Assembly (NCBI RefSeq): GCF_049546785.1
Contig: NZ_JBMWAN010000002.1
Span: 434,001-498,000, forward strand
From: Nitrospira_D sp035465795
Lineage (GTDB): Bacteria > Nitrospirota > Nitrospiria > Nitrospirales > Nitrospiraceae
Length of the DNA stretch: 64,000 nucleotides
Direction: 5' to 3'
Both the position numbers and the translations under genes were made by a program. Below the pieces are notes generated by a model. That model did not search any database. It worked only from the letters and a program-made list of their open reading frames with translations, and had not been told where the DNA came from. The stretch's first letter is position 1. Every line of letters starts with the position of its first letter. Positions 26,338-35,692 of this stretch are shown piece by piece.

Positions 26338-27660
26338 CTACCGGCTGGTGCGTGAGACGGGAACGGTCTCCGGAGGGACGCGTCCTGCGTCGAGGAGAAT
26401 GGCGACCAGCATGTCGCTCATGACGTTCACGCCGGAGCGGGCGCGGGCGATGATCCAATCCACCGTCATGATGAGGGGGATCGCCGCGAGGATGACCTGA
26501 TCCGGCAGACCCGCGGCAGACAGGACGAGCGGCAACACGATCAGCCCGGCCTCCGGAATGCCGGCCACGCCGGCCCCCGCGATGATCGAGGCGAGGACGA
26601 TCAACACCTGACTCGCCATCGGCAGATCGAAGCCCAGCGCCTGGGCGAGAAAGAGCGCGGCCATCGCTTCATAGAGGGTGATGCCGTCGTTGTTGAGGTT
26701 CGTGCCGACACAGGCCGCGAGACGCGAGGACTGCGGCGAGACGTTCATGCGCTCCAGGCAACGGAGGGTGACCGGCACGGTGGCGAGGCTGCTGTTGCAG
26801 GACAGGGCGGTCATGATGGCGTCGGCCCCCTGCCCCAGGTAGACCTTCGGCGGCTTCTTCCCCGCCAGCCAGGCGACGAGCGGATAGTACAAAAGCGCAT
26901 GGACGGCGAGCCCCGCGAGCATGGCGGCGAGGAAGATCCAGAGAACGGAGAAGACGCCGACGCCCGACTTGCCGACGACCTGCGCGACGACGCCGAAGAC
27001 GGCGAGCGGCACCGCGAGGATGATCCACTCGAGCAACCGCACGAGCCACGCATAGATCCGCTCGACGCCCCGCACGACCACCGCGATGATCCCGCCCGCC
27101 TGTCCCGATGCGCCGTGCGCATATCGCAGGATGGCGCCGAGGGCCAGTGCGAGAAGGACGACGCCGATGATGTTGTTGCTGGAAAAGGGCTCCAGGATGG
27201 TGCGGGGAATATAGGAGGCGAGGTACTCGATCGGGCTCCGCGCCCCGGCCTGCACGTTCGCGAGCGCGGCCGCCGACGGCTTGGCGCCCGGCACAAAGTG
27301 GAGCAACTCGTCGACATGCCCGTACCAGGCCAATCCCGGCTGCCAGGTGTTCATGAGGAGAAGGCCGATCGCCATGGCGACGGAGACATTGACCAGGCAG
27401 ATCAGGAGCAGCTTGCCCCCCTGACGCAGGGGAATGCTGGTGCGGATGAGCGCGTCCAGGATCGCAAAGAAAATGAGCGGGATGGCCAGCGTCTTGAGGA
27501 GCGAGACGACGAGCAGGCCGACTGTGCCCAGCTGCTCGTTGCGCAGACCGCCCAGATAGGGCTCCCGGCCGAAGAGGGCGCCGAGCAACGCACCGCCGGC
27601 GACGGCGATGAGCACTTGCATGTAGAGCGGCGGCGAAATCCAGCGTGATGTAGCCTGCAT
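26338..27660 (-). CDS. Dicarboxylate/amino-acid:cation symporter (DAACS family)
   Basis: 440 residues with about eight membrane helices and the two re-entrant hairpins of the GltP/DctA fold. Family landmarks are GLLVVSLLKTLAIPLIFFAI near the N-terminus, the serine-rich hairpin ALSCNSSLATVPVTLRC, and the substrate/Na+ region CVGTNLNNDGITLYEA, plus GAGVAGIPEAG. It moves glutamate or C4-dicarboxylates with Na+ or H+ across the inner membrane; the substrate is not decidable here. Flanked by copies of a dispersed repeat. Confidence 0.9.
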   Translation of the reverse strand: MQATSRWISPPLYMQVLIAVAGGALLGALFGREPYLGGLRNEQLGTVGLLVVSLLKTLAIPLIFFAILDALIRTSIPLRQGGKLLLICLVNVSVAMAIGLLLMNTWQPGLAWYGHVDELLHFVPGAKPSAAALANVQAGARSPIEYLASYIPRTILEPFSSNNIIGVVLLALALGAILRYAHGASGQAGGIIAVVVRGVERIYAWLVRLLEWIILAVPLAVFGVVAQVVGKSGVGVFSVLWIFLAAMLAGLAVHALLYYPLVAWLAGKKPPKVYLGQGADAIMTALSCNSSLATVPVTLRCLERMNVSPQSSRLAACVGTNLNNDGITLYEAMAALFLAQALGFDLPMASQVLIVLASIIAGAGVAGIPEAGLIVLPLVLSAAGLPDQVILAAIPLIMTVDWIIARARSGVNVMSDMLVAILLDAGRVPPETVPVSRTSR

Positions 27661-27722
27661 GGTGATCTCTCGTGGGCCACGGGAGCATACCGGTTTCCCC
27701 GCGGGAAAACATCAGGGAGGGA

Positions 27723-27787
27723 TTGCTGAGTGCTACGGGGAGGCGCTGAGTCCTGGATGCTGAGTCGGAGGAGGAAAAGAGCGGAAG
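27723..27787. repeat. Dispersed intergenic repeat, copy 2
   Basis: Contains gctgagtcctggatgctgag and gaggaggaaaagagcgga, matching the copies at 26274 and 28614. The rest of the gap 27661-27965 shows no gene. Confidence 0.65.
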
Positions 27788-27965
27788 GGATGAGCGTAGG
27801 AGAAAAAGCACGGATGGCGGAGGTTGACAACCGACCGGTCAGCGAAGCGGAAAACCAGGAGTTCCCGGACAAAGAAAGAAGCCACTCTGACCGGAGCAAC
27901 CGGGAAGAAGAGCCGGCCTGAATGTCAGCCGCGATCCTGGCTGCCGCAATTCCGGCGCCGACGCA

Positions 27966-28484
27966 CTATTTCGTCCGTTCCTGACATTGCGCCTGCCAGT
28001 CCTGCCCCGCGCCCCTGGCGCCGACGATCGTGACTTCCTGTCCGGCCAGGACCGTACAGGTGATGGCCAGCGGTGACTGGGATGCCCAGATGACTTGAGG
28101 CATTTGCTCCGGCCTGGCGCTCATCGGAGTCGTCGGCCCCCCCAGGACCGATCCGGATCCAACCACGTAGCCGTCCAATTTCGGAGCCAGCTGCTTGGCG
28201 GTCAGCTCGAGGCGATGCTCACCCGGCAGCAAGGCGAAATCGGCACAACCGTCCTCAATGTCCTTCCCGTCAATCTTCGTCGTCGTGATCCTCAGCCCGC
28301 TCCTTGCGACACATCCGCTGTATATGATCCCGACCTGTTCCTTGGGGAGCGGCGGCCCCTCATACATCTGCCGCGGGCCAGGATTCAGGGCACAGCCGAG
28401 GAACAGGAGTTCCGGCAACAGGAGGAAAACCCTGCACCATTGCCTTGCTGCCATGCCGAACGCAGCGGACACAGGCCGTGTCAT
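27966..28484 (-). CDS. Putative lipoprotein
   Basis: 172 residues. Signal peptide with lipobox (LLFLGC-A) near residue 30. The mature part is beta-rich with several cysteines: IIYSGCVARSGLRITTTKID, DFALLPGEHRLELTAKQLAP, SPLAITCTVLAGQEVTIVG. The LLPGEHRLEL strand resembles PEGA/DUF2846-like folds. Two tandem ATGs occur; 28484 has AGGTGA at seven-base spacing. Function unknown. Confidence 0.68.
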   Translation of the reverse strand: MTRPVSAAFGMAARQWCRVFLLLPELLFLGCALNPGPRQMYEGPPLPKEQVGIIYSGCVARSGLRITTTKIDGKDIEDGCADFALLPGEHRLELTAKQLAPKLDGYVVGSGSVLGGPTTPMSARPEQMPQVIWASQSPLAITCTVLAGQEVTIVGARGAGQDWQAQCQERTK

Positions 28485-28613
28485 CATCGATTCACCTGTC
28501 GGGCAAAGAGTTTCCCGTTTGGACTGCCAGAGACAGTCCCGGTCAGCGAGGTTCCCACGGAACGATTGCTCCCGAATCATACGGCGAATGCGGCAAGAAA
28601 GCACGTCCGGAAG

Positions 28614-28661
28614 GGGGAAAGGGAAGTGCTGAGGCTGAGTCCGGGGAGGAAAAGAGCGGAG
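28614..28661. repeat. Dispersed intergenic repeat, copy 3
   Basis: Contains gggaagtgctgaggctgagt and gaggaaaagagcgga. The gap 28485-28829 holds, further right, the word aaccagaagaaccagacaga, whose relatives recur near 62080 and 62920. No gene otherwise. Confidence 0.65.
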
Positions 28662-28829
28662 AGCTATGGCTGATCGCGAGCGGGGGGGAAAGAGGTGAAC
28701 GGTGAAAGCTGAAGAGGAAGATGGTTTGTGCGGTTTATCCGCTCTGTTGTATCCGCTAGAGCGGAAAGGCAACCGGAGGAACCAGAAGAACCAGACAGAC
28801 CAAATCAACAAGCGAGACGCTCAAGACCG

Positions 28830-29456
28830 CTAGATTTTGGGAATGCGGAGCGTTTTGCTGATCATCAAGGTTCCGGAGAGGACGAACAGCAAAGACAAGG
28901 GATGGAAGTCGCAGGGTCCGACGGACCACAGGCCCCCATAGAGGCGCTCGCCCAGCTGGCCCTGCCAGGCGGCGAAGGCCAGAAGGCCGGTCAGCAGCAC
29001 GGTCGTGGGAATGGGGGTGCCTTCGAAGTAGGCCACTTTATCTTTGCCTTCGGAGAGGCGTTCGGCCGTGACATTGTACCGGGCGAGCCGGCTGACCCCG
29101 CAACAGAGGAAATAGGTCAGCGCGATCCAGTCCCACCCGCCGCTCAACCCGGCGGCAAATCCGAGCGCCGCCGGCGCGACCCCGAAGGAGATGATGTCCG
29201 CCAGCGAATCCAACTCGCGCCCCAGCACCGACTGCTGATGCCGCCAGCGGGCGACCCGGCCATCGAGCCAGTCGAAGAGCAGGGCCGCCGGAGCAAAGGC
29301 CGTGGCGGCGAAAAAATGGGCCGGCGCCTGGCTGCCCATGTAGCGCATGCTGAAAAAGACCGCCGCGAGGCCGCTGGCGGCATTGCCCAGTGTGAGCACG
29401 TCGGCCAGGTGAAATTCGCGGATCATCGAGAAATGTTTCGGCGGAGTGGCAGTCAC
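28830..29456 (-). CDS. pssA: CDP-diacylglycerol-serine O-phosphatidyltransferase
   Basis: 208 residues from a GTG at 29456 (198 from the ATG at 29426; neither has a strong ribosome-binding site). The CDP-alcohol phosphatidyltransferase motif is complete: DWLDGRVARWRHQQS then LGRELDSLADIISFG, matching DGxxAR-x8-GxxxDxxxD. Several membrane helices surround it. It converts CDP-diacylglycerol and serine to phosphatidylserine in the inner membrane, the first step to phosphatidylethanolamine. A psd gene is not in the window. Class assignment (serine) rests on overall pattern, so another alcohol is possible. Confidence 0.82.
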   Translation of the reverse strand: MTATPPKHFSMIREFHLADVLTLGNAASGLAAVFFSMRYMGSQAPAHFFAATAFAPAALLFDWLDGRVARWRHQQSVLGRELDSLADIISFGVAPAALGFAAGLSGGWDWIALTYFLCCGVSRLARYNVTAERLSEGKDKVAYFEGTPIPTTVLLTGLLAFAAWQGQLGERLYGGLWSVGPCDFHPLSLLFVLSGTLMISKTLRIPKI

Positions 29457-29565
29457 GGCGGGAAAATCTACGCGGGATTCCGGCAAATGTCCAGGACGGG
29501 AAGCCGGTCGTCGCTGAGGCCGGGAGGAAAACCTGGTGACCCGGTCGGCCGGAAGCGGGACAAGG

Positions 29566-29991
29566 TTAAAACGGGATGCGAATCCCCATCCGGAATTCGT
29601 TGGGAGCGAGGTTCTGGCCCAATACGCTGCGGAGACCGGGATCAGCCGGGATGGAACGACCGTTATTGATGGAACGGTCCACGTCTGACGTAAAGCCGCC
29701 ACCGAAGCCTGCACCAAGGTACGGCATGACGGTGGTCCCGCCGATCCTGTACCGCCCGCTGATGCTGGGAACCTCTTGAATAGTTTGGGATGACAGGCCT
29801 GCTCCCGGCGGGAGCGTTGGTGCCTGGTCCGCCGCATCCTTCTTCAGGGGAACCGGTGCTGCCTTGCCGATATGCTCCGGCATCGGCGTGCCGACGGCAG
29901 GGGGCTCCTCGCTCATGGCGATTCCCGCCTGGGAAAGCAAGGCCATGCCCACCAGGCCTATGACGGATATGAATGACAGGCGGCGCTTCAT
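29566..29991 (-). CDS. Hypothetical secreted protein, possible small outer-membrane protein
   Basis: 141 residues. Signal peptide (ISVIGLVGMALLSQAGIAMS). A proline-rich middle is followed by YRIGGTTVMPYLGAGFGGGF and a C-terminal strand ending in RMGIRIPF; a terminal Phe on a beta strand is typical of outer-membrane barrels, but the protein is short. AAAGGA precedes ATG 29991. No family recognised. Confidence 0.6.
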   Translation of the reverse strand: MKRRLSFISVIGLVGMALLSQAGIAMSEEPPAVGTPMPEHIGKAAPVPLKKDAADQAPTLPPGAGLSSQTIQEVPSISGRYRIGGTTVMPYLGAGFGGGFTSDVDRSINNGRSIPADPGLRSVLGQNLAPNEFRMGIRIPF

Positions 29992-30354
29992 CGACCAACG
30001 TCCTTTCGGCTCTGCTTCAACATACTAAGTGAAATCCATGAATTCAAGACCCGCGCCAGGCATAATTCTTCGCCTCATCAATAACTTGGGGCATACGGGC
30101 TGGCAGATGTCTCGCCTTGTCACCAGGACACTGTGGTAAAAATCACTCCATCGCAGGTCTCGCGACACGCCATGGCCAGCGAGACGGAGGTCCCTGAACC
30201 AGCCGGCAACATCCCCGTCCAGGCGCCTGTATGACCGCATTCCTGAAAAATCAGGTGAACCGGACAGACCACCAACTCCTCATGGAGGGAAAGACAATTA
30301 CCCGTTTGTTCGGAGTAGAATCCTGGCGGTGCGGTTCCCCTGGAGGTCTGGTCA
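29992..30354. other. Divergent intergenic region, about 360 bases
   Basis: It separates the minus-strand small secreted protein from the plus-strand M90 peptidase. Promoters for both should be here; I see no clear operator or RNA gene. Confidence 0.4.
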
Positions 30355-31338
30355 ATGTTGGTGACAGAGGAGGCTCAGCGTCGCAATCGGCGGCAGGCGC
30401 TGGTGGCGGCGTTCTTGACGGCCTGGGCGGCGGCCTTGTTGGGCTTGGTGTCCCCTGCTCTGTGGCTGCTGCTGGGGCTTGCGCCCTTCGCCTACTGGTG
30501 GGTCCGGCGGCGCTGCTTCCGGCGGATGGTTGTGATGCGGCAGCCCTTTCCCGACGAACGGGAAAAGATTCTCCGCGAACGGGTCACCTTCTTCACGGCG
30601 CTCGACGAGGCGGGGAAGGCCCGGTTCCGGCAGCTCGTGCAGGTGTTTCTCGACGAGGTGCGGATCACAGGCATTCGCACGGAGGTGGACGAGACGATCC
30701 GGGTGCTGGTGGCGGCAAGCGCGGTGATCCCGATCTTCGGCTTTCACGACTGGGAATACCACCGGCTGCGCGAGGTGCTCATCTACCCGGACACCTTCGA
30801 CGATGCCTATCAGCACACGAGCGAGGCGTCGATCGTGGGAATGGCGGGCCTGCACCATTTGAGCGGAGTGATGATTCTCTCGAAACCGGCGCTCCTGGCG
30901 GGATTCTCCCCCGAGCCCGGCACCCACAATGTGGGGGTGCATGAGTTTGCGCACCTGGTCGAGAAAGAAGCCGGCGAATACGGGCTCCCTCCCGAAGTCC
31001 CCTGGATGGCGGTCCGCCAGTGGGTGCGGTACGTGGCGCGGGAGCTGACCCACCCCTCGTCCCGTCGCACCCGCATCAGCCCCTACGCCTATACGAACGA
31101 GCACGAATTCTTCGCGGTGCTGGCGGAATATTTCTTCACGTCGCCCGAGCGGCTGCAGCGCCGCGATCCCGCCCTGTACGCGCTGCTGCGGGACCTGTTT
31201 CACCAGGACACGGGCGCCCTGCTTTCCCTGGTCCCGGGACGCCGCCGGGGGATCGGCCGCAACGCGCCCTGCCCCTGCGGCAGCGGCAGGAAATATAAAC
31301 ATTGTTGTCTTGCAGGAGGCCCGAAGGCTGATGCCTAA
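30355..31338 (+). CDS. M90 (MtfA-like) zinc peptidase with SEC-C tail
   Basis: 327 residues. Hydrophobic N-terminal segment (ALLGLVSPALWLLLGLAPFAYWW) and then the MtfA/M90 core: LVAASAVIPIFGFHDWEY, the zinc site HEFAH at residues 196-200, and NEHEFFAVLAEYFF supplying the third ligand. At the C-terminus (residues about 303-318) is a SEC-C zinc motif, NAPCPCGSGRKYKHCC, joined directly to the peptidase. E. coli MtfA regulates glucose uptake by acting on Mlc. The SEC-C tail is extra and may bind ribosomes or target proteins; that is inference. Confidence 0.88.
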   Translation: MLVTEEAQRRNRRQALVAAFLTAWAAALLGLVSPALWLLLGLAPFAYWWVRRRCFRRMVVMRQPFPDEREKILRERVTFFTALDEAGKARFRQLVQVFLDEVRITGIRTEVDETIRVLVAASAVIPIFGFHDWEYHRLREVLIYPDTFDDAYQHTSEASIVGMAGLHHLSGVMILSKPALLAGFSPEPGTHNVGVHEFAHLVEKEAGEYGLPPEVPWMAVRQWVRYVARELTHPSSRRTRISPYAYTNEHEFFAVLAEYFFTSPERLQRRDPALYALLRDLFHQDTGALLSLVPGRRRGIGRNAPCPCGSGRKYKHCCLAGGPKADA

Positions 31339-31620
31339 GCCGTGAGGGGGCTGGGAAGCGCTGAGTGCCCCGTCCAAGACAAATTACCAACAAGGCGAAA
31401 TGATCATCACTGATTGTGCGACGACTGAGAAGGCGAGACGTCCGGAGATTTTGGCGATATCGTCCGGGAGCGTGTGGCGCTTGTTCGAATTCATCCCAAA
31501 GTATTTGACAACTATGACACCCCCTTGGGTGAGATGGACTGCCGCGATTGACCTTTGTGTCATCCCGTCGTAATGTCCCCGACGCATCGTGTCGGGTGTC
31601 GCCGAACTGGTGAGTGGGTG

Positions 31621-33732
31621 ATGAAACACAAACTCTCGGCGCAACGTCTCTTCCTCGCCGGTATGATCGCGGCAGCGGTCCTGTTCGACCTGATCGTCCG
31701 ATCCCTTTTCCCAAATCACATGTGGGTGAACGTCCCGCTCCATTCCACCGTGGAAGCGTTGGGCGGGTTGGCGGCTGTGCTGATGGGCCTGGTGTTACTC
31801 GCGCGGAAAGCGGAGTGGGAAGATGAGAGGCTCCAGGGGGTGGCGAGCGGTTTACTGGGGATGGGGATACTCGAAGGGTTTCACGCGGTCTCCTCTCCCG
31901 ATCAGGGCTTCGTGCTGTTGCGCAGCGCAGCCAGTCTCCTCGGGGGCGTGGCCTTCTCGTTTGTGTGGCATCCGCCGGGCATGATCGGGAAGCGGACCAG
32001 AGATCTGATCCCCTACCTCGTCATAGGCGGGACGGTCGCCTTCGGGATTCTTGCCGTCGCGTTTCCCCAGCAACTGCCCCGATTCAGCCTTCATGACGGA
32101 TTCGCGCCGATGGCCCTCGCGGTGAACGGTCTCGCCGCCGTCTTGTTCCTTGCCGGCGCGGCGGGGTTTTGGCTCGAGTCCGGACGCACCGGCAGGCCGG
32201 AACATCAGCTCCTGGCGACATTGGCGATTTTGTTCGGATTGGCCGAAACGATGTTTCTGTTTTCTGCCCCGTGGGAGAGCGAATGGTGGACGTGGCACTT
32301 CGTGCGATTCGCCGCATACGTGCTCGCGCTGACGTATGTGAGCCGCGGCTACGTGCGGATGGTCAGGGACATACGAAACGCGCTGGCTGAGACCAAGCGG
32401 TCGGGACGGCGTCTGACCGCGGAATATGCCGTGACCAGGGTCTTGGCCGAGTCGGCGACGCTGAAAGACGCCGGTCAGGCCATCCTCCAGGCTCTCGGTG
32501 AGAGCCTCGAATGGGAATTGGGCATGTTCTGGAGCATGGAAGAGCAGAAGCAACGCCTCCGCTTCGTCGACCTGTGGCATGCGCCGCACGTGGAGGCCGC
32601 CGAGTTCGTCTACGATAGCCGGGGCCGGACATTTCAACGCGGGGAGGGGCTCATCGGTCGTGTCTGGGCCACCGGCAAGCCGATCTGGATTCCGGATGTC
32701 GTCACAGACCCGAATTTTCGCCGGGCGCCGATGGCGGCCAGGGTCTGCCTCCACGGGGCGTTTGCCTTTCCAGTGCGCAAAGGCGAAGAGTTGTATGGCG
32801 TCATGGAGTTTTTCAGCCATGAGAGCCGTGAACCGGATCAGGACGTGCTCGACATGGTCGCGGACATCGGGATCAAAGTCGGGCTGTTCGTCGATCGCAA
32901 GCGGACGGAAGAAGAACTCCGTCGAACCGAGGCCCGGCTGCTGGAAGAGCAGCGGCTCGCCGAGGTGGCGAGGGTGCTGGGAGACATCGGCCACGATCTG
33001 AAAAATATGCTGATGCCCATTGTGACCGGGGCAGGACTCCTTGAAGAAGAACTCAGCGAATGCTTCTCAAAGTTGCCGCAGCCCGCCGTGAGCGCCGCGC
33101 AATCCAGTCGGGATCTGACGCAAGAACTCATTGAGATGATCAGACAAGGAGCCCGGCGCATCCACGACCGGGTCAAAGAGATCGCCGATTCCGTCAAGGG
33201 CCTGACGCGGCCTCCCCGGTTTGCTCCCTGTCGCATGGCCGATATCGTCTCAAGCGTGTATGCGACGCTCCGGATCCTGGCCGATGAACGCAAAGTGGCG
33301 CTCCACGTAGAGGGGCTCGAGACCCTGCCCGTGATTCGCGCCGACGAGAGTCGGCTCTTCAACGCCCTCTACAATCTGGTGAACAACGCGATCCCCGAAG
33401 TGCCATCGGGAGGATCGGTCACCGTGAAGGGCGACACGGACAACGCGCGAAAGAACATCGTGCTGTCTGTCGTGGACACGGGAAAGGGGATGTCACCGGA
33501 AGTCCGGGACAGTCTCTTCACCTACCAGGCGATCAGCCGCAAAGTGGGTGGAACAGGACTCGGGACGAAGATCGTGAAAGACGTGGTGGATGCCCATGGA
33601 GGCAGTATTACAGTTGAAAGCGAACAAGGTGTCGGGACTTCGTTCCATATCACGCTGCCCGTGGAAGGTCCCCCTTCCCGCTCTCCAAGCTCTTCGATGT
33701 ATCCAGCTGACACCGGTCGCATGACTTCGTGA
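31621..33732 (+). CDS. Membrane sensor histidine kinase with GAF domain
   Basis: 703 residues from ATG 31621. About seven membrane helices fill the first 255 residues. A GAF domain follows (about 260-415: ILQALGESLEWELGMFWSME, then GEGLIGRVWATGKPIWIPDV), then a coiled coil and the kinase core. The H-box is GHDLKNM (His about 458), the N-box ALYNLVNNA, and the G-boxes DTGKGMS and GGTGLGTKIVKDVV. The input signal is unknown; no response regulator lies next to it, so it is an orphan kinase within the window. Confidence 0.9.
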   Translation: MKHKLSAQRLFLAGMIAAAVLFDLIVRSLFPNHMWVNVPLHSTVEALGGLAAVLMGLVLLARKAEWEDERLQGVASGLLGMGILEGFHAVSSPDQGFVLLRSAASLLGGVAFSFVWHPPGMIGKRTRDLIPYLVIGGTVAFGILAVAFPQQLPRFSLHDGFAPMALAVNGLAAVLFLAGAAGFWLESGRTGRPEHQLLATLAILFGLAETMFLFSAPWESEWWTWHFVRFAAYVLALTYVSRGYVRMVRDIRNALAETKRSGRRLTAEYAVTRVLAESATLKDAGQAILQALGESLEWELGMFWSMEEQKQRLRFVDLWHAPHVEAAEFVYDSRGRTFQRGEGLIGRVWATGKPIWIPDVVTDPNFRRAPMAARVCLHGAFAFPVRKGEELYGVMEFFSHESREPDQDVLDMVADIGIKVGLFVDRKRTEEELRRTEARLLEEQRLAEVARVLGDIGHDLKNMLMPIVTGAGLLEEELSECFSKLPQPAVSAAQSSRDLTQELIEMIRQGARRIHDRVKEIADSVKGLTRPPRFAPCRMADIVSSVYATLRILADERKVALHVEGLETLPVIRADESRLFNALYNLVNNAIPEVPSGGSVTVKGDTDNARKNIVLSVVDTGKGMSPEVRDSLFTYQAISRKVGGTGLGTKIVKDVVDAHGGSITVESEQGVGTSFHITLPVEGPPSRSPSSSMYPADTGRMTS

Positions 33733-34197
33733 GCCGGTGCGCCTGTGATGCACATTCCTTAGCTCTAGGCGGTTCAAAACAATCTGAATTTCTCCGGGAT
33801 TTCTCCGGCGACCTGAGCGGTTCACAATTCACTGTGTGGGGACAGGCAGAGTTGCAGTTGAGTTCATCGTGAGCACCATGCGGAACCGCGCCTTGCCATG
33901 GCCTCACCCGCACCGCATATCAGGGATAGACAGACGTCATGAGGATAACTCTAAAAGAAGCATACCTCGCCTCAACCCGTTCGGGAGGCACTCATCAGCC
34001 AGAGCCACTCAGCCCAAGCAGGACCGGTCAGGACAAGGGGTGATCGGTGGAGGATCGGCTCGGGACTCAGAACCAAGGACTCAGCACTGCCATGACACCC
34101 TACAAGCGGTGCTCATGAAGAGACTCGCGGTACCTTTTCTTCGCTCCGGCCGTTTCCACGCGACAGCGGTACCCTCAAAGGTCGGCGTGCCATTTGG

Positions 34198-34369
34198 GCT
34201 GGCCACGCGAAAGAATCCGGTGATTCGGGCGTTCTATCAGCGCTTGTGTCAGGCCGGAAAGGCAAAGAAGCTGGCATTGACCGCGTGCATGCGGAAGCTG
34301 CTCACGATTCTCCATGCAATGCTCAAGAGCAAGACCCCGTGGCGGGCCGCGGCCAGTCAGCCCGCTTGA
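34198..34369 (+). mobile_element. IS110-family transposase remnant (C-terminus)
   Basis: About 57 codons read ATRKNPVIRAFYQRLCQAGK, then ALTACMRKLLTILHAMLKSK. This matches the C-terminal end of IS110/IS1111 transposases (NPVI..FY.RL...GK..K.ALTA.MRKLLTILNAM). The N-terminal catalytic part is absent. Upstream (34055-34140) is a dispersed-repeat block with accctacaagcggtgctca. The remaining gap 33733-34510 holds no gene. Confidence 0.8.
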
Positions 34370-34454
34370 TTTTCAAGACGGTGGCTGCCCCCGACACTGG
34401 TTGTCGACGCTATCGCACGATGCGTGGTCTGATTGCTCTCTTCCGATGACCCGT

Positions 34455-34473
34455 CCGGGCCGATCGAGCCCGG
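34455..34473. terminator. Possible terminator downstream of the CGNR gene
   Basis: CCGGGC / GCCCGG stem with a 7-base loop, about 40 bases beyond the stop of the minus-strand regulator gene. No clear T-run. Confidence 0.35.
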
Positions 34474-34510
34474 TCCTACATCTGGCCTGGACCAGGTTGG
34501 CTCGGAGAGG

Positions 34511-35131
34511 TCACCGCTTCATCTGCTGCCGTTGTCGTTGATAAAACGCGGCGACTTTGGCGCGGTTGCCGCAGCCTTTCATGCTGCACCAGCGACGGCT
34601 GTGGTTTTTGGTGTTGTCATAGAAATAGAGCACGCATTCCGTGTTTTCGCATTTTTTCACCAAGGCGAGCCGGCCGAAACACAAGAGATCGGCGGCCGCT
34701 TCGGCCACGGGGGCGAGCAACTGGCCGGGCGTGTGAATGTCCAGCCGCAAACATTTCGTGAATCCCTCCTCGGCTGGCAGGACTTCCGCATAGCCACTCG
34801 CCTCACGTAACTGGGCATTAATCGCGTGGAGCGCGGATGGCGTGACCCTTTCACCTCGTGCCAGACCCGCAACGAGCGCACGCAACTCGCGCCGAAACTG
34901 TAGGACGTGTTTGAATTCCTTGGCATGTGATGCGCGCTGCCAGTTCGCCGCCAAATCCTCCGCGAGCGGCCGTTCCATCAATTTCACCGCCAGGGCCCAG
35001 GCTGCGAGGTCTGCTGGGCCGGTCAGCAGATCCTTCGGGACGCCGTCCTCCACGATCTCGGTGTTCACAAAATCCAGGCTCAGATGGTTGCCCACCACCG
35101 GAAACTTGTTGCTGTCTAGCCGTGGCAACAT
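34511..35131 (-). CDS. CGNR zinc-finger / ABATE-domain regulator
   Basis: 206 residues. An N-terminal stress-binding (ABATE) domain opens with LSLDFVNTEI and is followed by the CGNR zinc finger: CENTECVLYFYDNTKNHSRR and WCSMKGCGNRAKVAAFY. Proteins of this type are predicted transcription regulators sensing small ligands. It is divergently transcribed from a DsrE gene across a 129-base region with symmetric TAACCT/AGGTTA words, so local regulation of its neighbours is likely. Confidence 0.88.
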   Translation of the reverse strand: MLPRLDSNKFPVVGNHLSLDFVNTEIVEDGVPKDLLTGPADLAAWALAVKLMERPLAEDLAANWQRASHAKEFKHVLQFRRELRALVAGLARGERVTPSALHAINAQLREASGYAEVLPAEEGFTKCLRLDIHTPGQLLAPVAEAAADLLCFGRLALVKKCENTECVLYFYDNTKNHSRRWCSMKGCGNRAKVAAFYQRQRQQMKR

Positions 35132-35160
35132 GGTCAGGCCCCTCGTTGGGATTGAGATAC

Positions 35161-35230
35161 TAACCTCTTAACGCTGGGTTGACAAGTTATAGCTTTTCAC
35201 GTAACCTGCTATATATAGTTTAGAAGGTTA
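35161..35230. promoter_or_regulatory. Divergent promoter/operator between the CGNR regulator and DsrE gene
   Basis: TAACCT occurs at 35161-35166 and 35202-35207, and its complement AGGTTA at 35225-35230. The longer words ctaacctcttaa and ttagaaggttag are near-mirror images around the region. A TTGACA box lies at 35179-35184 and an AT-rich TATATA at 35212-35217. Likely binding sites for the adjacent regulator. Confidence 0.5.
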
Positions 35231-35260
35231 GCAATCGGGCACGCACAAAGGAGGTCCATC

Positions 35261-35638
35261 ATGGAGAAAGTCGCCATCGTGGTGTTATCGGATCCGAAGT
35301 CCGGAGGAGAGGAGGCGTTGGGCCGGGTATTTAATGCCCTGGCCACCGCCTACGACTGTAAGCAGCGGAACGTAGCGGTGACGCTGTTGTTTCTTGGGAC
35401 CGGTACCCGCTGGGCTGCCGAATTGGTCAACCGGGAGCATCCGGCCCACCAACTGTTTACCACGGTGAAAGATACCGTGGCGGGCGTCTCGTGCGGGTGC
35501 GCGGATGTGTTCGGCGCGCGCGACGGCGCGGCGACGTGCGGGCTTGATCTGCTCTCCGAGAATAAAGTCCCGGGCACGAGCGGGTTGCCGAGTCTGGCTC
35601 GTTTGGCTGGCGAAGGCTACACCGTGCTGACATTCTAG
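35261..35638 (+). CDS. DsrE-family protein
   Basis: 125 residues, a single alpha/beta DsrE-like domain: VAIVVLSDPKSGGEEALGRV, VTLLFLGTGTRWAAELV, and a cysteine-containing region VSCGCADVFGA. DsrE relatives handle sulfur transfer or act as small ligand/redox proteins. AAAGGAGG lies before the ATG. The next gene follows by 54 bases on the same strand. Confidence 0.78.
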   Translation: MEKVAIVVLSDPKSGGEEALGRVFNALATAYDCKQRNVAVTLLFLGTGTRWAAELVNREHPAHQLFTTVKDTVAGVSCGCADVFGARDGAATCGLDLLSENKVPGTSGLPSLARLAGEGYTVLTF

Positions 35639-35692
35639 GCGTTCACCCCGTCGGGGGCGATGGCCCCTGACGGAACCGTGTGGGAGGTCAAA

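Noticed and set aside
26899..27648. 249-codon plus-strand frame opposite the symporter
   Set aside because: Highly charged shadow frame; the membrane protein on the minus strand is well supported.
34365..34400. A tRNA-Ser-like anticodon loop (gtcttgaaaatcaag) on the minus strand
   Set aside because: No acceptor stem, D-arm or T-arm (TTCRA) can be fitted around it.
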